A DNA stretch of 64,000 nt from Hyperoodon ampullatus. Taxonomy: Eukaryota; Chordata; Mammalia; Artiodactyla; Ziphiidae. Made by a program: the position numbers and the translations under genes. Position 1 is the stretch's first letter. The number at the start of each line of letters is the position of its first letter. The notes under the pieces were generated by a model. That model saw only the letters and a program-made list of their open reading frames with translations. It did not search any database and was not told the DNA's origin. Below are positions 37,601-52,600 of this stretch, in pieces. The DNA lies in NCBI GenBank assembly GCA_949752795.1, contig OX457057.1, forward strand, positions 161,549,980 through 161,613,979, read 5' to 3'.

Positions 37601-40600
37601 AAAAAGAACTACCAGAACCAATCAACAAAATGGCAATAAGTATATATCTATCAGTAACCGCTTTAAATGTAAATGGACTAAATGCTCCAATCAAAAGACC
37701 CAGATTGGCTGAATGGATTTAAAAAAAAAAAAAAGACCCATCTAAATGCTGCCTACAACAGACTCACATCAGATCTAAAGACACACACAGACTGAAAGGG
37801 AGGGGATGGAAAAAAGATATTCCATGCAAATGGAAATGAAAAGAAAGCTAGGTTAGCAATACTTATATCAGACAAAACAGACTTAAAACAAAGACTGTAA
37901 CAAGAGACAAAGAAGGATATTACATAATGATAAAGAGATTAATCTAACAAGAAGATGTTACAATTGTAAATATATACACACCCAACACTGGAGCACATAA
38001 ATACCTAAAGCAAATGGTAATAAACATAATGGATTTTATTATAAACAATAATAGTAGGGGACTTTAACACTCCACTTACATCAATGGACAGATCATCCAG
38101 ATAGAAAAATTAATAAGGAAACACTGGTCTTAGATGACACAGACCAATTGGACTTAATAGAGATATATAGAATATTCCATCCAAAAGCAGCAAAATCACA
38201 TTCTTTGTATGTGTACATGGAACATTCTGCAGGATGGATCACATGCTAGGCCACAAAACAAGTCTCAATAAATTTAAGAAGACTGACATCATATTAAGCA
38301 TTTTCTGACCACAATGGTATGAGACTATGGAAGTCAACTACAAGAAAAAGCTGCAAAAAAAACACCAACACATGGAGGCTAAACAATATGCTACTAATCA
38401 AAAATGGGTCACTGAAGAAATCAAAGAGGAACTTTTAAAAATACCTGGAGACAAATGAAAATGGAAACACAATGATCTAAAAAATCTATGGGATGCAGCA
38501 AAAGCAGTTCTAAGACGGAAGTTTATAACAATACAAGCTACAAACAAGAAAACAAGGAAACAAGAAAAATCTCAAATATACAATCTAACCTTATATCCAC
38601 AGGAACTAGAAAAAGAGAAACAAACAAAACCCAAAGTTAGTAGAAGGAAGGAAATAATAAAGATAAAAATATTGTAAAAATAAATGAAAGAGAGATTAAA
38701 ACAACAATAGAAAAGATCAATGAAACTAAGAGCTGGTTCTTTGAAAAGATAAACAAAATTGATAAACCTTTAGCCAGACTCTTCAAGAAAAAGAGTGGGC
38801 CCAAATAAATAGAATCAGAAATGAAAGAGGAGAAGTTACAACTGATACCCCAGAAATACAATCATACAAGACTACTAAGAACAATTATACACCAACAAAT
38901 TGGACAACCAAGAAGAAATGGATAAATTCCTAGAAACATGCAATCTTCTAAGACTGAATCAGGAAGAAATAGAAAATCTCAACAGACCTATTACTAGTAA
39001 TGAAATTGACTCGGTAATTTATAAAAAACTCCCAACAAATAAAAGTCCAGGACCAGATGGCTTCACAGGTGAATTTTACCAAACATTTAAAGAAGAATTA
39101 AAACCTATCCTTCTCAAATTATTCCAAAAAATTGAAGAGGAAGGAATGCTTCTGAACTAATTCTATGAGGTCAGCATCACCCTGATACCAAAACCAGACA
39201 AAGACACCACAAAAAAAGAAAATTACAGGCCAATATCACTGATGAAGAACTAAACTTGTAATTACCATACAACTCAACAATTGCACTCCTGGATATTTAT
39301 TCCAAGAACTTATGTTCACATAACAACCTGTGTACAGACATTCATAGCAGCTTCATCTGTAATAGCTAAAAACTAGAAATAGCCCAAATGTCCTTCAACA
39401 GGTCAATGATGAAACAAACTATGACACATACATGCCATGGAATACTACTCAACAATGAAAAGATCTAACTATTGATACATGCAATTACTTGAATTATACT
39501 GAGTGAAAATAGCCAATTTCAAAGGGTTACATACTATATGATTTTACATAGCCTTTTTAAATGACAAAATTTTATAAATGGAGAACCAATTAGTGGGGAG
39601 AGGGGTGGTGGGAGGGAGTGGGTGGATGGATATAAAAGGGGCAACACAGGGACCCTCGTGATGACAGAATTATCAGTATCTTGACTGTGCTGTTGCATAC
39701 ATGAACCTGCATGTGTTAATACTGTAGAGAACTAAATACACACACACACACACAAATAAGTACAAGTAAAACTGGAGAAATCTGAACAAGATTGGTGGAT
39801 TGTATCAATGTCAATATCCTGATTGTGACACTGTACTACAATTTTGTAAAATGTGACCACTGGGGGAAGTGGGTAAAGATTACATGAGATCTATCTGTAT
39901 TATTCCTTATAGCCGCACATGAATCTTTTAGTTACCACAATAAAAATGTCAATTAAAAAATAAAAAAGAAATAAAACTAATTCAACATTATCTTTTCCAG
40001 AAAACAGAAAAGGAAGAAATGCCTCTAGACTCATTTTATGAGGCCAGCATTACCCTGGTACTAAAACCATACAAAGATAGTACAAGAAAACTACAGACCA
40101 ATATCCTTCATGGAAATAGACATAACAATATTCAACAAAACATTAGCAAATGGAATCCATAGTGTATAAAAAGAGTAATACACGATGACCAAATGGGGTT
40201 TATCCCAGGAAAGCCAGTTTAATCCAATATTTAAAGATCAATTAATGTAATATACTGTATTAATACAATAAAGGAGAAAACATGATATCAATATATGCAA
40301 AAAAATCATTTAACAAAATTCACATCCATTCATGCATGATAAAACTTTTCATCAGGATAACAAAGACATCCTCTCTCACAACTTCTGTTCAACATCGTGT
40401 CTGAAATTCTAGCCAGTGCAATAATAAGGCAGGAAGGAAGATAAAGACACACAGATTGGAAAGGAAAAAATAAAGCTGTCCCAATTAGCAGACAACACTA
40501 TTTTCTATGTAGAAAATCCCAAAGAAATCTACAAAACACCTCCTAGAACTAATAAATGAATTTAGCTAGTTCACACCATACAAGGTTAAAACACAAAAAT

Positions 40601-43600
40601 CAATTTCTACATACTAACAATGAAAATATAGAAACTGAAATAAAAAGATATCATTTATAATTTCTCCCAAAGTAAATTAAATAATTAGATAAGTATTACC
40701 TAAGTTAGCTTAATCTTTGTTAGCTTTAAATACCTGAAGATAACAAAACATGTTCTGTGTATTAAAAACTATAACACCTTGGGCTTCCCTGGTGGCGCAG
40801 TGGTTGAGAGTCCGCCTGCCGATGCAGGGGACACAGGTTCGTGCCCCAGTCTGGGAGGATCCCACATGCCGCGGAGCGGTTGGTCCCGTGAGCCGTGGCC
40901 ACTGAGCCTGCGCGTCCACAATGGGAGAGGCCACAACAGTGAGAGGCCCGCATACCGCAAAAAAAAAAAAAAAAAAAAAAAAACTATAACACCTTGATGA
41001 AGGAATAAAAGAAAACCTAAATAAATATATATACTGTGTCCACAGATTAAAGATGTTAATTCTCCTCAAATTTATCTACAGATTTAATGAAATTCCAATA
41101 AGAATCGCAGATACAGGGGCTTCCCTGGTGGCGCAGTGGTTGAGAGTCTGCCTGCTAATGCAGGGGACACGGGTTCGAGCCCTGGTCTGGGAGGATCCCA
41201 CATGCCACGGAGCAACTAGGCCCGTGAGCCACAACTACTGAGCCTGCGCGTCTGGAGCCTGTGCTCCGCAACAAGAGAGGCCGCGATAGTGAGAGGCCCG
41301 CGCACTGCGATGAAGAGTGGTCCCCGCTTGCCACAACTAGAGAAAGCCCTCGCACAGAAACTAAGACCCAACACAGCAAAAATAAATAAATTAATTAATT
41401 AAAAAAAAAAAAAAAAAAGAATCGCAGATACAGATAAGTTGATTCTAAAATTTAAATGGAAAGGAAAAGGAACCATAATATTAAAAATAATTGTGCAAAA
41501 GAGTAAAGTAGGAGGAATCATACTACCTAATTTTAAGAGGTATAAATCTACAGTAATCAAGACTGTATGCTACTGGCAAAGGAATAGACAGATCAATGGA
41601 GCAAAATAAAGTCTAGGAATAGTCTCACACAAATATGGACATTTGATTTTTGGAAGGTCTACAAAGACAATTCAATGGAGAAAGCAGAGTCTTCTCAACA
41701 AATAGCACTAGAACAACTGGACATCCGTATGCAATAAAATGAAACTTAACCTAAATCTCACACCTTATAGTAAAATTAAGTCAAGATGTCTTGACACTGA
41801 AAACACTGTACATAAAAGAAAAAAACCTGATAAACTGAACTTTCTCAAAATTAAAAACCTTTCCTGTATGAAAGACACCATTAAGAGACTGAAGCTACAA
41901 GTGGGAGAAAATATTTGAAAATCGCAAAACTGACAAAGGGCTATCCAGAACATATCCAGAACAAAAACCCAACAGTAAGAAAGAAAAAAAAACAATCAAA
42001 AAATGGGCAAAAGACTTTAATAGGCATTTCACCAAGAAATACATGTGGATGGCAAATAAGCACTTGATAAGATGGTCAGCATCATAGTCATTAGGGAAAT
42101 GCAGAGTAAAACCACACTGGGATACTACTACACACCTATGAGAATGGCTAAAAATAAAAATTACTGACAATATCAAGTGTTGATAAGATATGGAGCAACT
42201 GGAACTCACACACTGCTGGTGGGAATGCAAAATGGTATACCCAGTCTGGAAAACAATTTGACCACATAAACCAGCAATCCTACTCCTGATGTTTATAAAA
42301 AAACCTGTACACAAATATTTATAGAAGCTCTATTCATAATTACCAAAACCTGAAATAACCAAAATGTCCTTCAATGCATGAATGGATATACAAACTGTGG
42401 TACATCCATACAATAAAATACTATGCATCATCAAAAGAAATGAACTATTGACACATGCAACAATTTGGATGAAGGTACTATGCTGAATCAAAGAAACCCC
42501 TATTGGGAAGTTACAAACCGTATGATTCCACTTATATGATAGTTCTGAAAAGGTAAAACTACAGTGACAGAAAACATAAATGGTTCCTAGGGGGTTAGGG
42601 ATTTGGGGAGATGTAATTATAAAGGGGTAGCACCAGGGAGCTTTTTCAGATGATGGAAGCATTCTGCATCCTGATCGTGGGGGTGGTTACATAAATGTAT
42701 ATGTGTATCGATAGGACAGTACTCTGAATACAAAGTCAATTGTGTACTGTATGTTGATTTAAAGAGAAAGAAATATTAACACCAGAGAAAATAAAAGTTA
42801 TGCAGGAAAGGAAAGCTTGCTGTAACATACTACTTGGCTGTAAATAGCATTTACAGAGTCATAGCAATAAAATATTGAATGGTGATCTAATGGAAAGCTT
42901 GATATAACTATATTAGTAAGATGATGGTGGGGGAACAGAAAGGATATTTTTGTCTGTGGTGGGGGAGAAGGGATGAAAGAGAACTAAACCCTCATGTCTA
43001 GTAGTAAGAAGGGTATACATCCTTAAAACTGAAGAATCAGGAAATAACATTAAGCATGCTATTTAATGAAAGAAATCGAGGTAAATTCCAAAAAAAGCAG
43101 CTAAAAGAGATGAAAATGGTTGCTCGGTGAAATAGGAAATGTAGGGGAAGGGGTTATAGGGAACTCTAAGCTGTGTGTACCCAAACATTTGTTTGTTTTT
43201 TTTAAAGCTGTGAATACATAAACATTTGATTAAAATAAAAATAAAGTATATCCTTCAAAAAAGTTGTCAACATTTTTCCTGATGGGTTTTCTTAATACCA
43301 TTTCTCAATACTAGTTTCCATTCACTGCATAATTCTTGAAGACTGTCCAGAGCTATGGGATAGTAAAACACATCAAAGTTAAATAATGGCATTTCTTTTT
43401 TTGTGATCAAGGCTATATTGCTGCAACTTTGGTCTTGGTGACTGTTGAAGAATTTGTAATTCATCTGTGGGAGATGCTCTGATGGCACTGGAGCAGTAGG
43501 GTTTAAAGAGCTATGTTATTCCAGTACCCTTCACTTATGAATTAATTATATTACATTAATTACATTAAAAAAAACTGTCTTCCCTTCTCCTACCTCATTT

Positions 43601-46600
43601 TCTTCCTTCAGATCTTTTAGCTTGGAGATGGAACACTTTGGATAGTCTTCACAGCTCTTCTCTTGGGTTTTCAAAGAACTGAATTCAGAATCCTTTAACG
43701 GCTCCTTTGAGGTGACTGACTTAAGGTGGCTGAAAGCCTTTTCATCATTAATATCTCGCTAGTAGATATGAAAGAGAAATTATTTTATTTTCTATACTAT
43801 TTCCAAAATCTACTTGCCTATAAATTGAGGGGAATTTTTTGCTATGGTTCATGCATATGCCATATTATTTTCTAACTTTATGCACGACCCTAGGTCTTCC
43901 CATCCTACTAAACTAGTTCAGGCGGAAAAACATTTATGGAGTACAGATTACGTAATGTGTACAGGGTAGCTCTGTGGATATAAAGATGAATGCAACAGGT
44001 CCCAGCTCTAAAGGAACTCAAAATATAGCATGAAGACACACAATCAGATAATCACAGCACAACCTTCAGTGTAGAGCCAACACAGAGATATGACCAAAAT
44101 ATCACTGGGGAAGGAGGATGTCTGAGAATATGTAATAAAGGAGATAACACAAATTGTTAGGATGCCTAAAAGAAGAGTAGGAATTACAGGGAACTCAGTG
44201 TATAGAGGTAGGTGTATGTGTGTATATCTGTGTGTGTAGCATATGGGAGTCTTGATATGTTAAAATATAGGCTGGGATAGGATAGAGGAGCTTTGGACCT
44301 TATCTTTTTTGCAGAAAAGATGGCCTTATTTCATTTTCAGGACTGAACTATGATTATTTAAACACATCAACACAGTGATGATAAGATATCCTAAAAACTT
44401 TTAAGGTTGAATTCAACTCACTATTTAAGAATCAGGAAATATAACTGTTCTAATCAAGTAATAACAACTAGCAAAAATTCAGGTTTCAGAAAGCCAAACA
44501 AGCCCAATTAATTTTAACTAATTTTATTTTATTTTTTAAAATAAATTTATTTATTTATTTTTGGCTGCATTGGGTCTTCGCTGCTGTGCATGGGCTTTCT
44601 CTAGTTGCGGCGAGTGGGGGCTACCGTTCGTAGCAGTGTGTGGGCTCCTCATTGCGGTGGCTTCTCTTGTTGTGGAGCACGGGCTCCAGGCGCACGGGCT
44701 CAGTAGCTATGGCTCATGGGCTCTAGAGTGCAGGCTCAGTAGTTGTGGCGCATGGGCTTAGTTGCTCTGTGGCATGTGGGATCTTCCTGGACCAGGGCTT
44801 GAACCCGTGTCCCCTGCATTGGCAGTTGGATTCCTAACCACTGTGCCACCAGGGAAGTCCACTAATTTTAAACTAAAATGAAATCTAAAATGTTGACATC
44901 ATTTTAAACATGCAGCAGTAAACATTCACACATATTTTTCAGAGTAGGTTAATCTCTCTGTAGTCAAATGGCCTTTAAAAAAATTTTTTTACTGAAATAT
45001 AGTTGATTTACAATGTTGTGTTAGTTTCAGGTGTACAGCGAAGTAGCCTTTCCTTTTTATCTTTTCTAATAGTAAAAGTCCACTAAAAAAATAACATCAT
45101 CCCTATAATTTAAAAATTCAGGTATATAAAACATACTTACACAAAATAATATTTTCGTATTTTATTCAAAGAAAAAAGCTTTGCTGTGTCCAAAAAAATA
45201 AATTTTGGGCTCTCAAACTGAACCCAATCTATATTCTTAGCCCAGTATTTGTTGCCATGAGGAATATGAGACTCAGAGGACATGTCTATTTATCTGCTTA
45301 TTTGTTGAAAAATCATTTAACTTCTTACTTACTAATGTGCTTCACTTTACTTATATCTAAAATGGGGATCCTAAAGCACCAATCTGGTAAAGTGGTTGTG
45401 AAGATTAAATTAACTAGTACATGCAAGTACTTAGAACGGTGCCTGCCATGCAGTATGAGTTCAATAAGTGTCGGTTATTATTTTTTTATTATTGGTACTG
45501 TGGGATGGAATAATACACAATATTATTATTACTGTGGGTAGGAGTTGCCACAGGTTTACAGAGAAAGTAAGAAATGAGAATACTTCAAGCAGAATCTAAG
45601 GAGTGTAGAGGGAAGAACAGCATTTGGGTCAGTGTAGTTGAGGTCACAACTGCAGCAAGGCAACAATGGAATTCAGTGTATGAGAGAAATCATACAGGAA
45701 AAGCATGGCTGAAGTAAAGGTTTAAACCAGCAAATGATGAGAGACAAGATAACTGTTAAGATTACTGCATAGTTTCCAAACTTTCCTAGGTTAGGAATGC
45801 CTCAGTTTCGTCATCAGTAAAATAAGGTTAATTATAGTCACTACATCACAGGGATTTTATAAGTATTAAATAATATATTTAAAGTACCTTTTATAGTGTT
45901 TGGCATATAGTAAGTACTCATTAAGTATTAACAATAATAAAAAGAATATGATGATGTTTGCAAAAACCTCTTACCATGGTATATAATTCTCTCTCTTTTG
46001 ATTGTGGACTTATCTCTCGATCTTCATTAAAATAGTGCTGCTGGGAAGGATAACCCAGTTCTGTCAGGACAATGTCCTCTGGCCCTGCACTGGATTTAGT
46101 GTATAAACTTAAAGGGTTGAGGTCTCTGAAACCCTAGGATTAAAAAAATACGAAGGAAATTTAGTTTCTCAGAGAAAAAGTTAGCACTTCATAATTTTCA
46201 AATGTTGTGGAAATGCATTATCTTCTAAAATTTAATAGTCAGATTTTTTTTCTATAGTGATAGTTTTTGCTAGCCACAAAAATTATCAACATCAATATTA
46301 ATGAAAATGTACACACTGCTATCAATAATTACAAAATAAGAGAGTGTTGCTCTTCTCTAAGAAAACTTCAGAAAATTAAATAATTGGGGGTAAGACAGAA
46401 TCCTCAATCAATTATTTAAAATAAAAGTATATTCTAAAGGACAATAAGCCAAATGTAGTTTTTTTGTGATCATGTGAAAATTAAGAAAGTGCTCTGCATT
46501 AAGAAGGCAGGAATCTCACAGATATCACTAAAGAATAAATCAAATAACCTTCAGTATTAAATTCTCTTATACCTTAAACTGTTGAGATTAAATACATTAC

Positions 46601-49600
46601 AAAATACATCCAGACTGCTCTACCTTAGAAGGGACATTTTCTCGGCATACAATAGCATGGCCCTCTGTTCTCAAGACATGATGGAAATAGATGTCTTCAT
46701 GTGAGGATGTATCACACAGAAAAATGTAAAGGATTCCATCTACATATTCATCCACTACCCCCACTAATGGCTTCAAACCACACAACTTCTGGAACTGCAA
46801 AATAGCTCTGGATGTCCAATGTTCCTGAAACACAAACAAGATATGAGATTCAGGGGGCTTCCCGGGTGGCACAGTGGTTGAGAGTCTGCCTGCCGATGCA
46901 GGGGACACAGGTTCATGCCCCGGTCCGGGAGGATCCCACGTGCCACGGAGCGGCTGGGCCCATGAGCCATGGCCGCTGAGCCTGTGCGTCCGGAGCCTGT
47001 GCTCCGCAACGGGAGAGGCCACAACAGTGAGAGGCCTGCGTACCGCAAAAAAAAAAAAAAAAAAAGATATGAGATTCAGATGACAGATTCAAACATGAAT
47101 TATAAAAACCATATACAAAAATGAATTCCTAATGAACTAGAGATTTTAGTGGGACAATCAAAGCATGAAAATACTAAAATAACACATTTGAGGATATTTA
47201 TGATTTGGGGATGAGAAAAGTCAGAATAAAGGAAAAATGATGGAAATGGGAGTATGGGAAAGATTTTATTTTAATGTGATGAAAAACTTACATGTTTGGA
47301 AATGTTTGAGTTAGATTATTGGACCAACCCTCCCACAGAAACTAAATATTCTAGATAAAATATTTTTTAAATATGTCCCAAAAGCATCAAAGAACTGACA
47401 AAAGTGTAACAAATCAGGCCAAAATTAAAGGGAAAGTGGGAACTATTTTTGCCTTCAGGGTATGTGCTAATCCACGCAAATCTTTACTTTGGTTTTGATG
47501 GTCTCACAGGTCAAAAAAGACAGAAATCAAAGCCAGTAACCACCCAGAGTAGGGAGTGGAGAGGAGGACTTTCCTTTATTAAGCTGAGTCCCTAGGGGTT
47601 CATGCTCAGGATAAGGAGGAAAAGAAATAAACTAGCCTTCACTGGATTTGCAGCTCAATTTTCACATCATCTGGGTGGTACACAAATCCTCAGGTTGTTC
47701 ATTTAAATTAACATGGCTCCAGACTGGTCGTACTGCTAGATACCTGGCAGAAGCGAATATAAATCTCTCTGGAGGTAGGTAATCTCAATCTGTATTCAAC
47801 CATTTTTACAAAAATTTTTAAAAGTCAATGAGCAGTACACAGACAAAGATAAAAAGCATATAAAGAGACAATGAATCACAAGGAAGAGAAACAACATAAC
47901 TAATACAAAACTCAAAAACTTTAGATGTTTGAATTTCCAGATGAATTATAAAAGAACTAACATACTATGCTTAAAATAAAAACAAAAAAACAAAATAAAT
48001 TTGAAAGCTTCTGCAGAGACCTGAAATCTATTAAAAATTGATCTAGCAGAATTAAAGAACCAAGAGAACTTTTAGAAAGTAATAATATAATAACCAAAAT
48101 TAAAAACTTAATAGGTTTATTCAATAGCAGATTAGGTAGAATTAAAGAGTATATCAGTAAAGTGGAAGGTGATTTGGAAAAGTTACCCAGAATGCAACAC
48201 AGAAGACAGAAATATGTAACATACAGAAGAGAGGTTAAAAGATATGGAAGGTAAATTGAGAAGGTTTAACATACTTTTAATTATCGTTCTAGAAAACGAG
48301 AGGCAGAAACAGAGAGAGAGAGGGAATATAAATATGAATATGGGGAAATGACAATAATTGAAGAGATAATGGCTGGGAATTAGCCAGATTTAATGAAAAG
48401 TAACAATGCACAGATAAAAAGTCCAATGAGCCACAAAGCAGGATAAATAAGAATAAATCCACACATAAACATATTAAAACTGAAGAACATGGTTTTCAGA
48501 CTTCAGAAACATGTTAGAGTGGAAAAACTACCTTTGTCTCCCCCTTTCAATCTACATCCAGTGAAACATCCACAACTCAACAAAGGTGTCTCCACCCAAC
48601 ACAATAAGGCACTGGAGAATTCCACAAATCTGCACACCCAAAGCTGGGTGTACTGGAACGCACAGTGGGGGCGAGGGAATCTCACAGCCTGTGCCTGCAA
48701 TCCTGGCCCTCCAACTGAGGCAGCGGAGCCCACAGCTTCAGAGAACCCAGTAGCAGCAGGGAAGGTGGTGCACACACTGTGGCCACCTGACCACTCCCGG
48801 CACCCGTGACCACAGGCAAGTGGGGAGCAGCAGCAGTGGGGCCCGTGACCCTGTCCCTCCAGCATCTGAGGCGCCCATGACCCCTCCTCCCATCACCCTT
48901 CCCCCACAGAAGATCCTGTGTGTCAAGGGATCCCAGACACAAGGAAAGAGCCAACCATCCTGGTGACGACAGCGGCTCTGGCAGAAGCATGGCAGCAACG
49001 ACCCTGGTGGCACAAAAAGCAACAAAGAAGGCATGGAGCCACACCTATTACAGGGTAGGTGGAGGCTGAAAAGTGCTAACTCTCAAATATGACCAGAGGC
49101 AGCTCAAGGAAGAGAAACCGAAAACTTGCGTGATGGTGCCACCTACTGGAGGGAATCTAACTCCTAACCTGTCATTTAATACTAAACGCACTGGCTCAAG
49201 AACACTTCATCAAACAACATGAGGGCCCACAGTGACACGGTACCACAAAAAGACAATGACAATTCTCCAGAAACCAAAGTTATGGAATGTTCCAATTTAA
49301 CTGATAGAGAATTCAAAATAGCTGTTGTGAAGAAATTCAATGAGCTAAAAGAAAACTCAGAAAGGCAGTTTAACGAGCTCAGGAATAAAATGAATGAACA
49401 GAAGGAATACTTTACCAAAGAGACTGAAACTTTGAAAAAGAACCAAATAGAAATTCTGGAGCTGAAGAACTCAATAAATGAGATGAAGAATACATTAGTC
49501 TGGGACTAGAGCAGACCATATGGAAGAGAAAATTAGTGAGCTTGAAGATAGAAATCTAGAAATGATACAAGTAGAAGAGGAAAGGGAAGATATTTAAAAT

Positions 49601-52600
49601 GAGGAAATCCTACAAGAGCTCTCCAACTCTTTAAGGACAGGCAACATTAGGATAATGAGTATCCCAGAAGGAGAACAGAGGGAAAAGACAGCAGAGAGAT
49701 TATTTAAAGAAATAATACAAACCTGGGGAAGAAACTGGATATACAAGCCCATGAAGCTAAGAGAATATCTAATTACCTCTATGCAAAAAGACCTCCTCCA
49801 AGACATAATATTAAAATTGTCAAAAGTCAATGACAAAGAATTTTAAAGGCAGCCAGGGAAAAAAGGATGGTGACCTACAAAGGAGCCCCCATTAGGCTAC
49901 CAGTAGATTCTCAGCAGAAACCCTACAGGCCAGGAGGGAGTGGAATGACATTCTCAAAAATACTAAAAGATAAAAACTGTCAGCCATGAATACCCTATTT
50001 CAGCAAAGTTATCATTCGGATATGAAGGAGAAACAAAGACTTTCCCAGACCAACAAAAGCTGAAGGAGTTCATCAACACTAGACCTGCCTTACAAAACAT
50101 GTTGAAAGGAGCTCTTCAACCAGAAAAAATAATGGCAAAAATACAAAAAGCTTTGAGCAAAGTAATAAAAAGACAGAACTGGAAAACTGCAACTCTCTAT
50201 CAGAACAGATTTTTTAAACACTTTATTAATAAATAGTATAAAATCTAAAGGGAGAAAAAAATAAAGCAGAAAAACAAATATAGCTCTCTTAGTTTGATAA
50301 CAACTCACAACATAAAAAGGGGTAATTTAAGACAAGAAAAACAAATTTTATAGGGGAAGAGGAAAAGGACGGCACTTGTATAGGTAAATGAATATAAGAT
50401 GCTATCAGCAGAAAATGGACTATTTTAATTGAGATGTCTTATACAAACTTCAGGGTAAACACAGAACATAAAAATAGAGCAGAGACACAAAAAACAGCAA
50501 AAGAGGAAGCTAAGAAAAATATCTTAGAAAACCACCAAACCAAAATGGCAGACAGAAACACAAGGAAAAAGAAACAATGGGGGGAAAAAAAAGAAACAAT
50601 GGGAGATTTAAAGCAACCAGAAGACAAAAGCTAAAAAGCCAACATCCAACTATCAATAATTGCCCTAAATGTAAATAGACTAAATTCACCAATCAAAAGG
50701 CACAGAGTGGCTGGACGGATTACAAAGCAAGACCCAACTAAATGTTCCCTCCAGGAGACTCATCTCAGCTCTAAATACAAACATAGGCTCAAAGTGAAGG
50801 GATGGAAGATGATTCTCCAAGAAAACAGCAGCCAAAAGAAAGGAGATATAGCTATATTCATATCAGGCAAAATAAACTTCAAGTCAGAAAAGGTACCAAG
50901 AGACAAAAATGGACAGTATAATAAAGGGGAAAACACATCAAGGAGATGTAACAGCGATTAATATATTTGCACCTAATATAGGAGCACCAAAATATATAAA
51001 ACAATTATTGACAGACCTAAAGAGAGAAACTGGCAGCAACATGTAACAGTAGAGGACTTTAATAACACCCCACTTACATCTATAGATAGATCATCCAGAT
51101 AGCAAGTCAACAAGGAAACACTGGCCTTAAATGAAACAACAGACAAAATGAATTTGATAGATTTGTACAGAACATTCATTCCACCCAAATGCAGTAGACT
51201 ATACATTCTTCTCAAGTGCACATGAAACTTTCTCAAGGATAGACTGTATGTTGGGATGCAAAACAAGTCTCACTAAATTTAAGAAGACTGAAATCATATC
51301 AAGTATCTTCTTTGATCACAATGGAATGAAATTAGAAATCAACTACAAGAAGAAAACTAGAAAAGTCACAAATATATGGAAACTGAGCAACATGCTACTG
51401 AACAACTATTGGGTCAATGAAGGAATCAAAGAAGAAATAAAAAATTACCTGAAGACAAATGAAAATGAAAATACATCATACCAAAATCTATGGGATGCAA
51501 CAAAAACATTACAAAGCGGGAAGTTTATAGCAATATACACCTACCCTTAAGAACCAAGAAAAATCTCAAACAATCTAACCTTACAGCTAAAGAAACTAAA
51601 AAAAAGAAAAACAAAAGGCAAAGTTAGTAGAATGAAGGAAATAATAAAGATCAGAGCAGAAATACATAAAATAGAGAGTAAAAGGACAGTAGAAAAGATC
51701 AATGAACTAAGTGCTGGTTCTTCAAAAACATGAACAAAATTTGACAAACTGTTAGCTAGACTCACTAAGAAAAAAGAGAGAAGGTCCTGATAAATAAAAT
51801 CAAACAAAAGGCAGAAATAACAACAAATATCACATAAATACAAGATTATAAAAGAATATTATGAACAGCTATGTACCAACAAATTAGACAGCCTAGAAGA
51901 AATGAACAAATTCTTAGAATCATACAAACTTCCAAGACTGAATCAGGAAGAAATAGAAAATCTGAATAGACTGATCACTAGCACAGAGACTGAAACAGTA
52001 ATCAAAAGCTCCCAAAAAAACAAAAGTCCAGGACCAGACAGCTCCACAGGTGAATTCTACCAAACAGTCAAAGAAGATTTAATACCTATCCTTTTCAAAC
52101 TATTCTATAAAACTGAAGAGAAGGGAACATTTCCTAACTCATTTTAAGAGGCCAACATCACCCTGATACCAAAAGCAGACAAAGACAACACAAAAAAAGA
52201 AAATTCAGGCCACTATCTCTAATGAACATAGATGCAAAATCCTCAATAAAATATTAGCAAACTGAATTCAACAGTACATCAACAAGATCATACTCCATGA
52301 TTAAGTGGGATTTATTCCACACAAGATTGGCTCAATATTCACAAATCAATCAATGTGATATACCACATTAACAAAATGAAGGATAAAAGCCATATGATCA
52401 TCTCACTGGATGCAGAAAAGGCATTTGACAAGATTCAAAGCCCATTTATGATAAAAACTCTCAATAAAGAGGATACAGAAGGGACATATCCTCAACATAG
52501 TAAGGGCCACATATAACAAACCCCCAGCTAACATCACACTTAAAGGAAAAAAATTGAAAGCTATTCCCCTAAGATCAGGAAGAAGACCAGGATGCCCGTT

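Larger units (their letters stand above)
39970..43250 (+). mobile_element. L1 ORF2 RT to 3' UTR, with two SINEs inserted
   Basis: RT-region remnants at 40000-40560 ('gaggccagcattaccctg', 'aaatggggtttatcccagg'), ORF2 C-terminus at 41040-42330, and 3' UTR to about 43250. Many stops. SINEs interrupt it at 40781 and 41117. Confidence 0.8.

Noticed and set aside
46597..47022. A 141-codon minus frame fusing SINE sequence to TDRD5 exon w5
   Set aside because: The reading frame is open by chance through the SINE. The normal GTGTTTCAG acceptor at 46825 separates them, and the SINE-borne acceptor would be out of frame.
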